Source: Achromobacter sp. MFA1 R4
GTDB taxonomy: Bacteria > Pseudomonadota > Gammaproteobacteria > Burkholderiales > Burkholderiaceae_B
Assembly: GCF_900156745.1 (NCBI RefSeq)
Contig: NZ_LT707065.1
Location: 1,984,001 to 2,048,000 of the forward strand
Direction: 5' to 3'
DNA length: 64,000 bases
The position numbers were made by a program, and so were the translations under genes. Below, in pieces: positions 45,888 to 54,368 of the stretch. The notes under the pieces were generated by a model that saw only the letters and a program-made list of their open reading frames with translations, searched no databases and was not told the DNA's origin. Position 1 is the first letter of the stretch; every line of letters begins with the position of its first letter.

Positions 45888-47168
45888 ATGTTCGACCTGA
45901 TTCTGAAGAACTGCACGCTGCCCGACGGCCGCAAGAATATCGACATCGGCGTGGCCGACGGCCGCATCGTGGCCATGGAACCCGCGCTGAAAGCCGAGGC
46001 CGCGCAGACCGTGGATGCCGCCGGGCAACTGGTGACCTCGCCCTTCGTCGACGCGCACTTCCACATGGACTCCACGCTGTCCTTCGGACTGCCGCGCGTG
46101 AACCAGTCGGGCACGCTGCTCGAAGGCATCGCGCTGTGGGGCGAATTGAAGCCGCTGCTGACGCAGGAAGCGCTGGTCGAACGCGCGCTGGCCTATTGCG
46201 ACTGGGCCGTGGCGCGCGGCCTGCTGGCCATCCGCTCGCACGTGGACGTGTGCGATCCGCGCCTGCTGGCCACCGAAGCGCTGCTGCACGTGCGCGAAAA
46301 GGTCAAACCCTACCTGGACCTGCAGCTCGTCGCCTTCCCGCAGGACGGCGTGCTGCGCGCCCCCGGTGCGCTGGACAACCTGAAGCGCGCGCTGGACATG
46401 GGCGTGGACGTGGTGGGCGGCATTCCGCACTTCGAGCGCACCATGCAGGACGGCGCCGAGTCCGTGCGCATCCTGTGCGAGCTGGCCGCCGAACGCGGCC
46501 TGCGCGTGGACATGCACTGCGACGAAAGCGACGACCCGCTGTCACGCCACATCGAGACGCTGGCCTATCACACGCAGCGCCTCGGACTGCAGGGCCGCGT
46601 GACGGGTTCGCACCTGACGTCCATGCATTCGATGGACAACTACTACGTGTCCAAGCTGATCCCCCTGATCCGCGAGGCCGGCGTGTCGGCCATTGCGAAC
46701 CCGCTGATCAACATCACGCTGCAGGGCCGCCACGACACCTATCCCAAGCGCCGCGGCATGACGCGCGTGCCCGAGCTGATGGCGGCCGGCGTGCCCGTCG
46801 CCTTCGGCCACGACTGCGTGATGGACCCCTGGTACAGCCTGGGTTCCGGCGACATGCTGGAAGTCGCGCACATGGGCCTGCATGTGGGCCAGATGACCGG
46901 CCAGGACGCCATGCGCGCCTGTTTCGAGGCCGTCACCACCACGCCCGCAAAAATCCTGGGCCTGGACGAGACGGGCCTGGCGGTGGGCAAGCGCGCCGAC
47001 CTGGTGCTGCTGCAGGCGCGCGACGCGGTCGAGGCGCTGCGCCTGCGCGCCACGCGCCTGATGGTGCTGCGCGCGGGCAAGGTGGTGGCGACCACGCCGC
47101 CTGCCACCGCCACGCTGCACCTGCCGGGCCGCCCTGGCGAAGTCAGCTTTCAGACACCGGCCCGCTGA
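45888..47168 (+). CDS. codA: Cytosine-deaminase-like amidohydrolase
   Basis: 426 residues, TIM-barrel metal enzyme. Metal ligands are visible: DAHFHMD (HxH, about residue 55), HCDESDD, SHLTSMHSMD and the Asp in AFGHDCVMDPWY. The pattern matches CodA and related deaminases that act on cytosine, isocytosine, creatinine-like or triazine rings. Its place behind a BMP-type importer suggests it deaminates the imported base or nucleoside product. The ATG at 45888 has an AAGGA site; an earlier ATG at 45855 is less likely. The symbol marks family, not proven substrate. Confidence 0.85.
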   Translation: MFDLILKNCTLPDGRKNIDIGVADGRIVAMEPALKAEAAQTVDAAGQLVTSPFVDAHFHMDSTLSFGLPRVNQSGTLLEGIALWGELKPLLTQEALVERALAYCDWAVARGLLAIRSHVDVCDPRLLATEALLHVREKVKPYLDLQLVAFPQDGVLRAPGALDNLKRALDMGVDVVGGIPHFERTMQDGAESVRILCELAAERGLRVDMHCDESDDPLSRHIETLAYHTQRLGLQGRVTGSHLTSMHSMDNYYVSKLIPLIREAGVSAIANPLINITLQGRHDTYPKRRGMTRVPELMAAGVPVAFGHDCVMDPWYSLGSGDMLEVAHMGLHVGQMTGQDAMRACFEAVTTTPAKILGLDETGLAVGKRADLVLLQARDAVEALRLRATRLMVLRAGKVVATTPPATATLHLPGRPGEVSFQTPAR

Positions 47169-47529
47169 CGTACCCGGGCCGCGCGGCGGCGGTCACGATG
47201 ATCTCCACCAGCATCTCCGGCCCGGCCAGCCTGGCCTCGCAGGTGGCGCGGGTGGGCATCGCGCGGGGCGGCGCCCATTGCGCCCACACCTCGTTCATGC
47301 CGGCAAAATCGCGCTCGATGTCCTTGAGCCAGATCTGCACGGACAGCAGCCGGGACTTGTCGGTATTGGCCCGCGCCAGATAGCCGTCGATCTTGTCCAG
47401 CACGTCGCGCGTCTGCGCGGCGATGCCGCCCGCTGCCGTCGAGGTCACGCCGGCCACATACACGGTGTCCCCGTGGATCACGATGCGGGACAGGCGTTCG
47501 TTGGAATCCATGCGCACGATGTCGTTCAT
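47143..47529 (-). CDS. RidA/YjgF-family imine deaminase
   Basis: 128 residues. Typical RidA pattern: TVYVAGVTSTAAGGIAAQTRDVLDKID and the C-terminal ARPTRATCEA-type block (PTRATCEARLAGPEMLVEII) with the conserved Arg that holds the substrate carboxylate. RidA proteins hydrolyse reactive enamine/imine products to 2-oxoacids. It overlaps the end of the preceding oxidoreductase gene by 4 bp and closes the opine-oxidase-like operon, a fitting place. Its 3' end overlaps the convergent amidohydrolase by 26 bp. Confidence 0.9.
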   Translation of the reverse strand: MNDIVRMDSNERLSRIVIHGDTVYVAGVTSTAAGGIAAQTRDVLDKIDGYLARANTDKSRLLSVQIWLKDIERDFAGMNEVWAQWAPPRAMPTRATCEARLAGPEMLVEIIVTAAARPGYVSGPVSES

Positions 47530-48698
47530 TCGTCTTGCTCCTTGGCGGATGGGCTGCGCGCCTGCGCGGCAGCCGGAAAGCGGTCGATCCGGAATGGCGC
47601 GATCGGCAGGTCCGTCGCGCCCGTGGTGATCAGGTCGGCCATGATGCGGCCGACGATGGGGCCCAGCTCAAAGCCGTGCGCCGAAAAGCCGAAAGCGTGA
47701 AAGGCCGTCTCATGCCGGCTGCTGCGGCCGATAACGGGTATCTCGTCGGGCATGGCCCCTTCGATGCCCGCCCAGCCGCGATTCACGATCGCATCGCGCA
47801 TGTGCGGAAACAGGTCGACCACCGTGCGCGCGCCTTCGGCCAGGGAACGGAAATCCAGCTCGGTCCATTCGGCGTCGCGGTCCACCCACGCGCGCCGGCC
47901 GCCGCCGATCAGCACGGTACCGTTCGCGCGCTGCTTGAACGACAGCGCGCGGCCGGTGCCCAGCACCACGGGATCCAGGAAGTGGTCCATGCGCAGCGTC
48001 ACCAGCATCATGGGACTGATGGGCAACAGCGGCACCGGCTCGCCCCACTGCGCGGCGATGCGGTCGGCCCAGGCGCCCGCGCAATTGAGCACCTGCGGCG
48101 CCGTGTACACGCCCGCATCGGTGTCCACGCGCCACTGTCCGTCCCGCCACGCCACGCCCTGCACGCGCACGCCTTCGATAAAGCGCGCGCCAAGGCTCGC
48201 GGCCTTCGTGCGAAAGGCGAGGGTCGTGCGGTAGGGGTCGGCGGCGGCGTCCTCGCGCGCGATCAGGCCGCCCTGCACCGTGGGCGCGATGGCCGGGATC
48301 AGGTCCAGCAGGTCTTCGCGGCTTATCCACTGCTCGTGCGTGTAGCCGTGGTCTGTCATGGTCTGGAGCCGTGCGCGCAGCGTCTGCACGTCGGCGGCAT
48401 TCTCGGCCACGCGCACCTGCCCGTGCTGCTCGAAGCCGCAGTCGTCGTCCACCAGCTCGCCGATGCGATACCAGAGCTCGCGCGAGGCCAGCGCCAGCGG
48501 CACCTCGGCCAGATGGCGGGACAGCGTGCGCACGCCGCCCGCATTCACGCCCGACGCGTGGCGTCCGACGTAGTTCTTCTCGATGACCAGCGCGCGCACG
48601 CCGGCGCGCGCCAGGTGCAGCGCGGCGGAACTGCCGTGCAGCCCGCCGCCGATGATGATGACTTCAGCCGCCCGCCCTTGAACGGTCATGGTGTCCAT
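47526..48698 (-). CDS. FAD-dependent amino-acid oxidoreductase (DadA/SoxB-like), locus A second copy
   Basis: 390 residues. FAD motif IIGGGLHGSSAALHLARAG at the N-terminus, the NAGG-like SGVNAGGVRTLSRHLAEVPLA block, and PDEIPVIGRSS near the C-terminus, as in D-amino-acid dehydrogenases, sarcosine oxidase B and opine oxidase B. It has the same length as the locus-B protein encoded at 59803-60975. Together with the following and preceding genes it makes an amine-oxidising complex in the membrane or cytoplasm. Confidence 0.9.
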   Translation of the reverse strand: MDTMTVQGRAAEVIIIGGGLHGSSAALHLARAGVRALVIEKNYVGRHASGVNAGGVRTLSRHLAEVPLALASRELWYRIGELVDDDCGFEQHGQVRVAENAADVQTLRARLQTMTDHGYTHEQWISREDLLDLIPAIAPTVQGGLIAREDAAADPYRTTLAFRTKAASLGARFIEGVRVQGVAWRDGQWRVDTDAGVYTAPQVLNCAGAWADRIAAQWGEPVPLLPISPMMLVTLRMDHFLDPVVLGTGRALSFKQRANGTVLIGGGRRAWVDRDAEWTELDFRSLAEGARTVVDLFPHMRDAIVNRGWAGIEGAMPDEIPVIGRSSRHETAFHAFGFSAHGFELGPIVGRIMADLITTGATDLPIAPFRIDRFPAAAQARSPSAKEQDE

Positions 48699-48701
48699 CC
48701 G

Positions 48702-50144
48702 TCATTTCTTCAGGCGGACCACGGCCTGGCGCGATTCGTCGGTCTGCGGCAATGACGCCAGCTCGCCCAGCGTCAGCGGCTTGGTCGGGAAGCGCAGCCG
48801 GTAATAGCCCACTTCCTGTGTCGGCACGCCGCGCTCTTCGGCGATGATCTCCGATACCGTCAGCCCGCAGAAGCGGCCCTGGCACGGTCCCATGCCGCAG
48901 CGCAGGAAGGCCTTCATCTGGTTCGGGCCGCTGCAGCCCAGCTTGACCGTCTCGCGCACCTGCGCGGCGGTCACTTCCTCGCAGCGGCAGACGATGGTGT
49001 CGCCAGTGGGCCGCCGGAAGGCCTCGGGCGCCTTGTACAGCGTGTCGAAGAACTCGCGGCCGCGCACGGCCCGCGCCAGCGCCTCGCGCGGCGCCGCGGC
49101 TTCGCTGTCGCGCTGGCGGGCGTCGATGCGGCCCAGCAGATGCGCGGCCTGCAGGGCGGCCAGCCGTCCGCGGTGTTCGGCTGCCAACGCGCCGGCGATG
49201 CCCGCGCCGTCCCCGGCCATGCCGATGCCGTCCACGGAGGTCGTGCCCCAGTCGTCGACCTGCGGCTCCCAACAGTCCAGCGCCTCGTTCCAGCGATGCG
49301 CCGCGCCCACCGCGCGCGACAGGTTCACGTTCGGCACCACGCCCTGGTGCAGCATGAGCTGGTCGGCGGGCAGCGTCTTGGTGATGCCGCCAGCGGTGTA
49401 GCGCACGCTTTGCAGCTTGCCGTCGCCCAGCGCCTCCAGCGCCGTCACGCCCTTGACGATGGGCACGGCGGCCTTGACCGCGCGCAGCAGCTTGAGGCCT
49501 TTGCCCAGGTACGGCGAGCGCAGGAAGCCCCACACCTTGGGCAGCGCCTGCCCCATGCGTCCGGGCGGCGTGGTCTCCAGCAGCGCGTCGACCTTGACCC
49601 CGGCGTTCAGGTATTGCCAGGCCACCAGATACAGCAGCGGACCGCAGCCGGCCAGCACCGTGCGGTCGGACGGCACCACGCCGGAAGACTTCAGCAGGAT
49701 CTGCGCCGCCCCCGCGGTGATGACGCCGGGCAGCGTCCAACCCGGGATCGGGAAAGGCCGCTCCTGCGCGCCCGTGGCCAGCAGCAGGCGGCGCGCATGC
49801 ACGATGCGCGCCTCGCCGTTCACCGAGTACGCCACCTCGAAGCCCTCCGCCGGCTGCGGCGCCGTGCGCTGGGCCACCGCCCACACGGTCGCGCCCGGCA
49901 CGTAGCGCGCGCCGGACTGCTGGAACGGCGGCACCAGCGTCGCGCCATGCCAGTAGTCCTCGCCCAGGATGCCGCGGTCGGTGACCGGCGTGGTGGTGAT
50001 GGCCCGATAGATCTGCCCGCCCGGCGCGGGCTGTTCATCGAGCAGCACCGTGTCCACGCCCAGGTTCGCCGCCAGGGTCGCGGCCGCCAGGCCGGCCGGG
50101 CCCGCGCCCACCACCAGCAAATCGCATTGCGTCGTGTCGATCAT
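48702..50144 (-). CDS. Opine-oxidase/HcnB-like FAD-NAD(P) subunit with BFD-type [2Fe-2S] domain, locus A
   Basis: 480 residues. FAD motif VVGAGPAGLAAATLAA with GGQIYRAI, second nucleotide motif LAGCGPLLYLVAWQY, and a C-terminal BFD-like iron-sulfur domain (VCRCEEVT, then GPCQGRFCG) with the four Cys in CxC and Cx4C pairs. This is the A subunit of opine oxidases and HcnB of cyanide synthase. The ATG at 50144 overlaps the ferredoxin-like gene by 4 bp; a longer upstream frame reads through other genes and was not used. Confidence 0.92.
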   Translation of the reverse strand: MIDTTQCDLLVVGAGPAGLAAATLAANLGVDTVLLDEQPAPGGQIYRAITTTPVTDRGILGEDYWHGATLVPPFQQSGARYVPGATVWAVAQRTAPQPAEGFEVAYSVNGEARIVHARRLLLATGAQERPFPIPGWTLPGVITAGAAQILLKSSGVVPSDRTVLAGCGPLLYLVAWQYLNAGVKVDALLETTPPGRMGQALPKVWGFLRSPYLGKGLKLLRAVKAAVPIVKGVTALEALGDGKLQSVRYTAGGITKTLPADQLMLHQGVVPNVNLSRAVGAAHRWNEALDCWEPQVDDWGTTSVDGIGMAGDGAGIAGALAAEHRGRLAALQAAHLLGRIDARQRDSEAAAPREALARAVRGREFFDTLYKAPEAFRRPTGDTIVCRCEEVTAAQVRETVKLGCSGPNQMKAFLRCGMGPCQGRFCGLTVSEIIAEERGVPTQEVGYYRLRFPTKPLTLGELASLPQTDESRQAVVRLKK

Positions 50145-50449
50145 GCCTGCACCTTGCGCGCGCCCAACTGGCGCTCGATCTTCATACCTTCCCGCACGGG
50201 CGTCATGCAGCCCTGCTGGTTCGCTTGCCCATCGATGGTGACCAGGCAGTCGTAGCAGACGCCCATCATGCAGTACGGCCCGCGCGGCACCTCGTTGACC
50301 GCCGTATCGCGACAGGCCTGCACGCCGCCCGCAAAGAGCGCCGCCGCCACGCTGTCGCCCTGACGGCACAGCATTTCGGCGCCATTGACCGTGATCCGCA
50401 CCGGCGCGCCCTGCGCCTGCCGCTGCGCCTCGTCAAGCCGCTTGAACAT
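50141..50449 (-). CDS. Small [2Fe-2S] ferredoxin-like subunit (HcnA-like), locus A
   Basis: 102 residues. Plant-type iron-sulfur ligands: YCMMGVCYDC (Cx4Cx2C) and a fourth Cys in QQGCMTP. It would pass electrons within the oxidase complex, as HcnA does. It overlaps both neighbours (17 bp with the FAD gene upstream, 4 bp with the one downstream), showing tight coupling. Confidence 0.93.
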   Translation of the reverse strand: MFKRLDEAQRQAQGAPVRITVNGAEMLCRQGDSVAAALFAGGVQACRDTAVNEVPRGPYCMMGVCYDCLVTIDGQANQQGCMTPVREGMKIERQLGARKVQA

Positions 50450-51590
50450 GAAACCTCCGGGTCGAGAAAGGCGCCATGTCGTCGGCCAGCTGGCCGGCGG
50501 CGATCATGGGCGCCAGATTGAGCGCATGCGCGGCGGCAAGCGTCACGCCGCTGTGACAGGTGGCGACGAACGCCCCCGGACACGTTTCGGATTGCTGGTA
50601 GATCGGAAAGCCGTCCTGCGACATGACGCGCAGCGCCGCCCAGCTACGCACCACGCGCACCTCGCGCAGCGCGGGCAGCGTGCGCACGGCGCGATCGGCC
50701 AGCGTGCCCAGGATGGGCAACCCCACCAGGTTGTCCACATAACCGGCCTCTTCCTGCGAATCGCCGATCAGCCAGGTGCCTTCATCGGTCTGGCGCAGCG
50801 TGGACAACGGGATCTCCAGCATGCGGCGCGTGCGCTCCAGCACCACGATCTGACCGCGCTGCGGCCGCACCGGCACGTCCAGGCCGACCTGTTCCCCCAA
50901 CTGCTTGTTCGACAGCCCCGAGGCCAGCACCACCTTGTGCGCACGCACCGTGCCGCCGGGCGTGGCGATCTCGAACACGCCGTCGCGCCGCTTGATGGCC
51001 TGCGCCGGACGGCGCGGCAGGTAATCCACAACCCGCTGTGCAAAACTCGTGTGCAGCGCGCGCAGCAGCTTCAGCGGATTGGCGATGCCGTCCACCGGCG
51101 TCCACGTCGCGCCGCGCACCTCGGGACCGATGCCGGGCACCAGGTCCGCGACTTCGGCGCGGTCCAGCATCTTCCATTCGTACTGCGCCATGCCGGGCTG
51201 CGCCAGCAGCGTGCTCATGAAGCGCGTGCGCGCCTCGACCTCTTCGTCGCTCAAGAGCGCATGCAGTCCGCCGCGCTGCTCCAGGTGCACGTCCACGCCG
51301 GTTTCCGCAAGCAGCTGCGCCGCCAGCGTCGGCCAGCCCTGCGCGGACGTCATGGTCCACACCCCGTAGCGCGGCAGGCCCATGCCCTTGCTCTGCACCC
51401 ACACCAGCCCGAAATTCCCGCGCGAGGCGCGATAGGCCACGTCGCCCTCGTCCAGCACGGCCACGTGGTCCAGTTCGCGCCGCAGCCCGTAGGCCACGGC
51501 CGATCCGACCAGGCCGCCCCCGATCACCACCGCATCGTAGATGCCGCGGTGCGCGGGCGCGCGCGGCGCCAGTTCTTTCTCGTCGGTCAT
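50433..51590 (-). CDS. FAD-dependent oxidoreductase (HcnC/opine oxidase B-like), locus A
   Basis: 385 residues. FAD motif VIGGGLVGSAVAYGLRRELD, SRGNFGLVWVQSKG, and a C-terminal CPGAFVATCHSGVTLAAAHAL block common in glycine/sarcosine-type oxidases. It would oxidise the C-N bond of an N-substituted amino acid. It starts one base inside the stop of the permease gene (TAATG), linking import with oxidation. Two such FAD subunits exist in this operon. Confidence 0.91.
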   Translation of the reverse strand: MTDEKELAPRAPAHRGIYDAVVIGGGLVGSAVAYGLRRELDHVAVLDEGDVAYRASRGNFGLVWVQSKGMGLPRYGVWTMTSAQGWPTLAAQLLAETGVDVHLEQRGGLHALLSDEEVEARTRFMSTLLAQPGMAQYEWKMLDRAEVADLVPGIGPEVRGATWTPVDGIANPLKLLRALHTSFAQRVVDYLPRRPAQAIKRRDGVFEIATPGGTVRAHKVVLASGLSNKQLGEQVGLDVPVRPQRGQIVVLERTRRMLEIPLSTLRQTDEGTWLIGDSQEEAGYVDNLVGLPILGTLADRAVRTLPALREVRVVRSWAALRVMSQDGFPIYQQSETCPGAFVATCHSGVTLAAAHALNLAPMIAAGQLADDMAPFSTRRFHVQAA

Positions 51591-52390
51591 TAGCGTCCCT
51601 TTCCTACAAACAGCTTTTCCAGGCCGACGACGCGGTCCAGGATGAAAATGGCAATGATCGTCACGTAGATCAGCACCGCCGACACCGCCGTCACCAGCGG
51701 GTCGATGGTGTCTTCGATGTGCAGGAAGATGCGCACTGGCAGGGTCGTCGTGGACGGCGAGGCGATGAAGATCGACATCGTCAGTTCATCGAAGCTGGTG
51801 ATGAACGCGATCACCCAACCGCTCACCACGCCGGGAAGCAGCAGCGGCAGCACCACCCGGCGAAACGCCGTCCAGTTGGACGCGCCCAGCGATTGCGCGG
51901 CGCGCTCCAGCGCCGGATCGATGCCCGCCGCCGACGCCAGCACCAGCCGCAGCGCGTAAGGCATGACCAGGATTACGTGCGCCACCACCAGGCCGAAGTA
52001 CGTGCCCGCCAGGTCCACGGTCGTGAAGAACTTCAGGAAGGCCAGGCCCAGCACGACGTGCGGAATCATCAGCGGCGACAGAAAAAACGCCACGAGGGCC
52101 TCGCGGCCGCGAAAGCGGTTGCGCGCGATGGCCAGCGCGCTGGGAACGGCAAGCCCGATCGCCAGCGTGGCCGATAGCGTACCCAGGCCCAGGCTGAACC
52201 AGAACGCGTCCACGAAGCGCGGATTGTCCAGGATGGCGCGGAACCAGCGCAGCGACAGCCCGCCCGAGGGCAGCGAGATGAAGCCTTCGGACGTGAACGC
52301 CACCGCGCACACCATCACGATGGGCGCCAGGATGAAGAGAATGAAAAGCGTGTGGAACACGAGGCCGATGGGGCCGTTGCGAAATTGCAT
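51590..52390 (-). CDS. Spermidine/opine-type ABC permease (PotC-like), locus A
   Basis: 266 residues, six membrane helices. FLSPLMIPHVVLGLAFLKFF and the coupling loop AAQSLGASNWTAFRRVVLPLL (EAA motif) are typical of PotC-type permeases. The ATG at 52390 lies 2 bp after the stop of the other permease gene. Confidence 0.93.
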   Translation of the reverse strand: MQFRNGPIGLVFHTLFILFILAPIVMVCAVAFTSEGFISLPSGGLSLRWFRAILDNPRFVDAFWFSLGLGTLSATLAIGLAVPSALAIARNRFRGREALVAFFLSPLMIPHVVLGLAFLKFFTTVDLAGTYFGLVVAHVILVMPYALRLVLASAAGIDPALERAAQSLGASNWTAFRRVVLPLLLPGVVSGWVIAFITSFDELTMSIFIASPSTTTLPVRIFLHIEDTIDPLVTAVSAVLIYVTIIAIFILDRVVGLEKLFVGKGR

Positions 52391-52391
52391 G

Positions 52392-53258
52392 TCAGCCTCC
52401 GGCCTGGTTGAACACCGCGCCATAACGGCGCTCGATGATGCGGTTGGCGGACAGCAGCACCACCACGGTCGCCACCAGCAACACCACCGCCAGCGCCGCG
52501 CCCAGCGGCCAGTTCAGCGTGTTCAGGAACTCGTCGTAGGCGGCCGTGGCCACGTTCTTCAGGCGCCGTCCGCCGATGATGGCGGGCGTGGCGAACGAAC
52601 TGGCCGCCATCGCGAACACCATGATCGCGCCGGACAGGATGCCCGGCATCACCTGCGGCACGATCACGCGACGGATCACGGTGAACTGACTGGCGCCCAG
52701 CGACAGCGCCGCCGCCTCGGTGGCCGGATTGATCCGCTGCAGCGAGGCCCACACCGAGATCACCATGAAGGGCACCAGCACGTGCGTCAGCGCGATGGCC
52801 ACGCCCAGATTGCTGTACATCAGGTCGATCGGCGTGGAGATGATCCCGATGCCCATCAGCGCCTTGTTGATGAGGCCCGTGGACCCGAACAGCAGCGCCC
52901 ATCCCAGCGTGCGCACCACCACCGAGATCAGCAGCGGGCCCAGCACGACCATCAGGAAAAGCCCCTTCCAGGGATTGGCCATGCGCGACAGCACATAGGC
53001 TTCGGCCGTGCCCAGCACCAGGCAGGCCAGTGTCACGGCCGCCGCCACGCCGAAGGTGCGCGCGTAGATCTCGTAGTAGTAGCCGTCCGAGAAAATCTCG
53101 ATGTAGTTCTTCCAGGTGAAGGTGGCCTGCATGCCGCCGTAGAACTGGAAGTCGAAGAAGCTGATCAGGAACACCAGCGCCATCGGCACCACGAGGAACG
53201 TGGCATACACCGCCAGCGCCGGGGCGCTCAGCACCCACGGATTGGTGCGGGCGGTCAT
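52392..53258 (-). CDS. Spermidine/opine-type ABC permease (PotB-like), locus A
   Basis: 288 residues, six membrane helices. The coupling loop is AALSLGASQFTVIRRVIVPQ, followed by GGRRLKNVATAAYDEFLNTL, shared with the locus-B permease at the right edge. The ATG at 53258 overlaps the ATPase stop by 4 bp. Pairs with the PotC-like protein. Confidence 0.93.
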   Translation of the reverse strand: MTARTNPWVLSAPALAVYATFLVVPMALVFLISFFDFQFYGGMQATFTWKNYIEIFSDGYYYEIYARTFGVAAAVTLACLVLGTAEAYVLSRMANPWKGLFLMVVLGPLLISVVVRTLGWALLFGSTGLINKALMGIGIISTPIDLMYSNLGVAIALTHVLVPFMVISVWASLQRINPATEAAALSLGASQFTVIRRVIVPQVMPGILSGAIMVFAMAASSFATPAIIGGRRLKNVATAAYDEFLNTLNWPLGAALAVVLLVATVVVLLSANRIIERRYGAVFNQAGG

Positions 53259-54322
53259 GACGCGCGGCCTTGCGGCGCGCCGGCCGGGTTGACTTCGCAC
53301 ATGTCCTGCGCGCGCCAGCGCAGATGCACCGGCTCGCCTTCGGCGGGCACCGGCACGCCGTCGTTCTGGCGAATCACCATGACCTCGCCCACGGACGTTT
53401 CCACCTGGCACAGCCAGTGGTTGCCCTGGAACACGCGCGTCTTCATGCGGCCGGGCAGGGCACAGGCGGCCGGCTCCGAGAACAGGATCTTCTCGGGCCG
53501 CACGATGACCGCGCCCTGCGGCACGGGCGCGCCCTCCATGGCGACATGGGCCTCGCCGATGCGCGCCCGGGTCTGTCCTTCGTATTGCTCGGCCTGCGGC
53601 GTGAACACATTGGCCTTGCCCAGAAAGCCGCCCACGAAATGGCTGGCCGGGCCTTCGTATGCCGCGAAGGGTTCAGCCACCTGCTCGACGCGGCCCTGGT
53701 TCATCACCACGATGCGGTCCGACAGCGCCAGCGCCTCGGACTGGTCGTGCGTGACCAGGATGGTGGTGGTGCCGACGGTGCGCTGGATGCTGCGCAGTTC
53801 AAGCTGCATTTCCTCGCGCAGCTTGGCGTCCAGGTTTGAGAGCGGTTCGTCCAGCAGCAGCACGCTGGGCCGGATGACCAGCGCGCGGGCCAGCGCCACG
53901 CGCTGCTGCTGTCCGCCGGACATGCGAGCGGGATGCCGGTCGGCCAGGTGCGACAGGCCCACGAGCTTGAGCGCATCCGCCACGCGGGCCTCGCGCTCGT
54001 CCTTTTTCACCCGCTGCATTTCCAGGCCGAAGGACACGTTCTCGGCCGCCGTCATGTGCGGAAACAGCGCATAGTTCTGGAACACCATGCCCAGCCCGCG
54101 CTTGTTGGCGGGCACCTTGCTGACGTCCTTGCCGTTCAGCACGATGCGGCCGCCGCTGGGTTCGACAAACCCCGCGATCATCTGCAGGGTGGTGGTCTTG
54201 CCGCAGCCCGAGGGCCCCAGCAGGGAAATGAACTCGCCCTGCCTGACCGACAGGCTCAGGTTCTCGACGGCGGTGGTCTCGCCGTAGCGCTTGCTCAGGC
54301 GGTCCAGCACAAGATAAGTCAT
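53255..54322 (-). CDS. Spermidine/opine-type ABC ATPase (PotA-like), locus A
   Basis: 355 residues. Walker A GPSGCGKTT near residue 37, signature MSGGQQQRVALARAL, Walker B VLLLDEPLSNLDA, switch His in VTHDQ. The C-terminal 120 residues are a TOBE regulatory domain (VIVRPEKILF). Complete and of usual length. Lies 46 bp downstream of the binding-protein gene. Confidence 0.94.
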   Translation of the reverse strand: MTYLVLDRLSKRYGETTAVENLSLSVRQGEFISLLGPSGCGKTTTLQMIAGFVEPSGGRIVLNGKDVSKVPANKRGLGMVFQNYALFPHMTAAENVSFGLEMQRVKKDEREARVADALKLVGLSHLADRHPARMSGGQQQRVALARALVIRPSVLLLDEPLSNLDAKLREEMQLELRSIQRTVGTTTILVTHDQSEALALSDRIVVMNQGRVEQVAEPFAAYEGPASHFVGGFLGKANVFTPQAEQYEGQTRARIGEAHVAMEGAPVPQGAVIVRPEKILFSEPAACALPGRMKTRVFQGNHWLCQVETSVGEVMVIRQNDGVPVPAEGEPVHLRWRAQDMCEVNPAGAPQGRAS

Positions 54323-54368
54323 GAATGCTCCCGGTGGCGGCGCGCGCGCCGCCCGTATGCGCAGGCGG

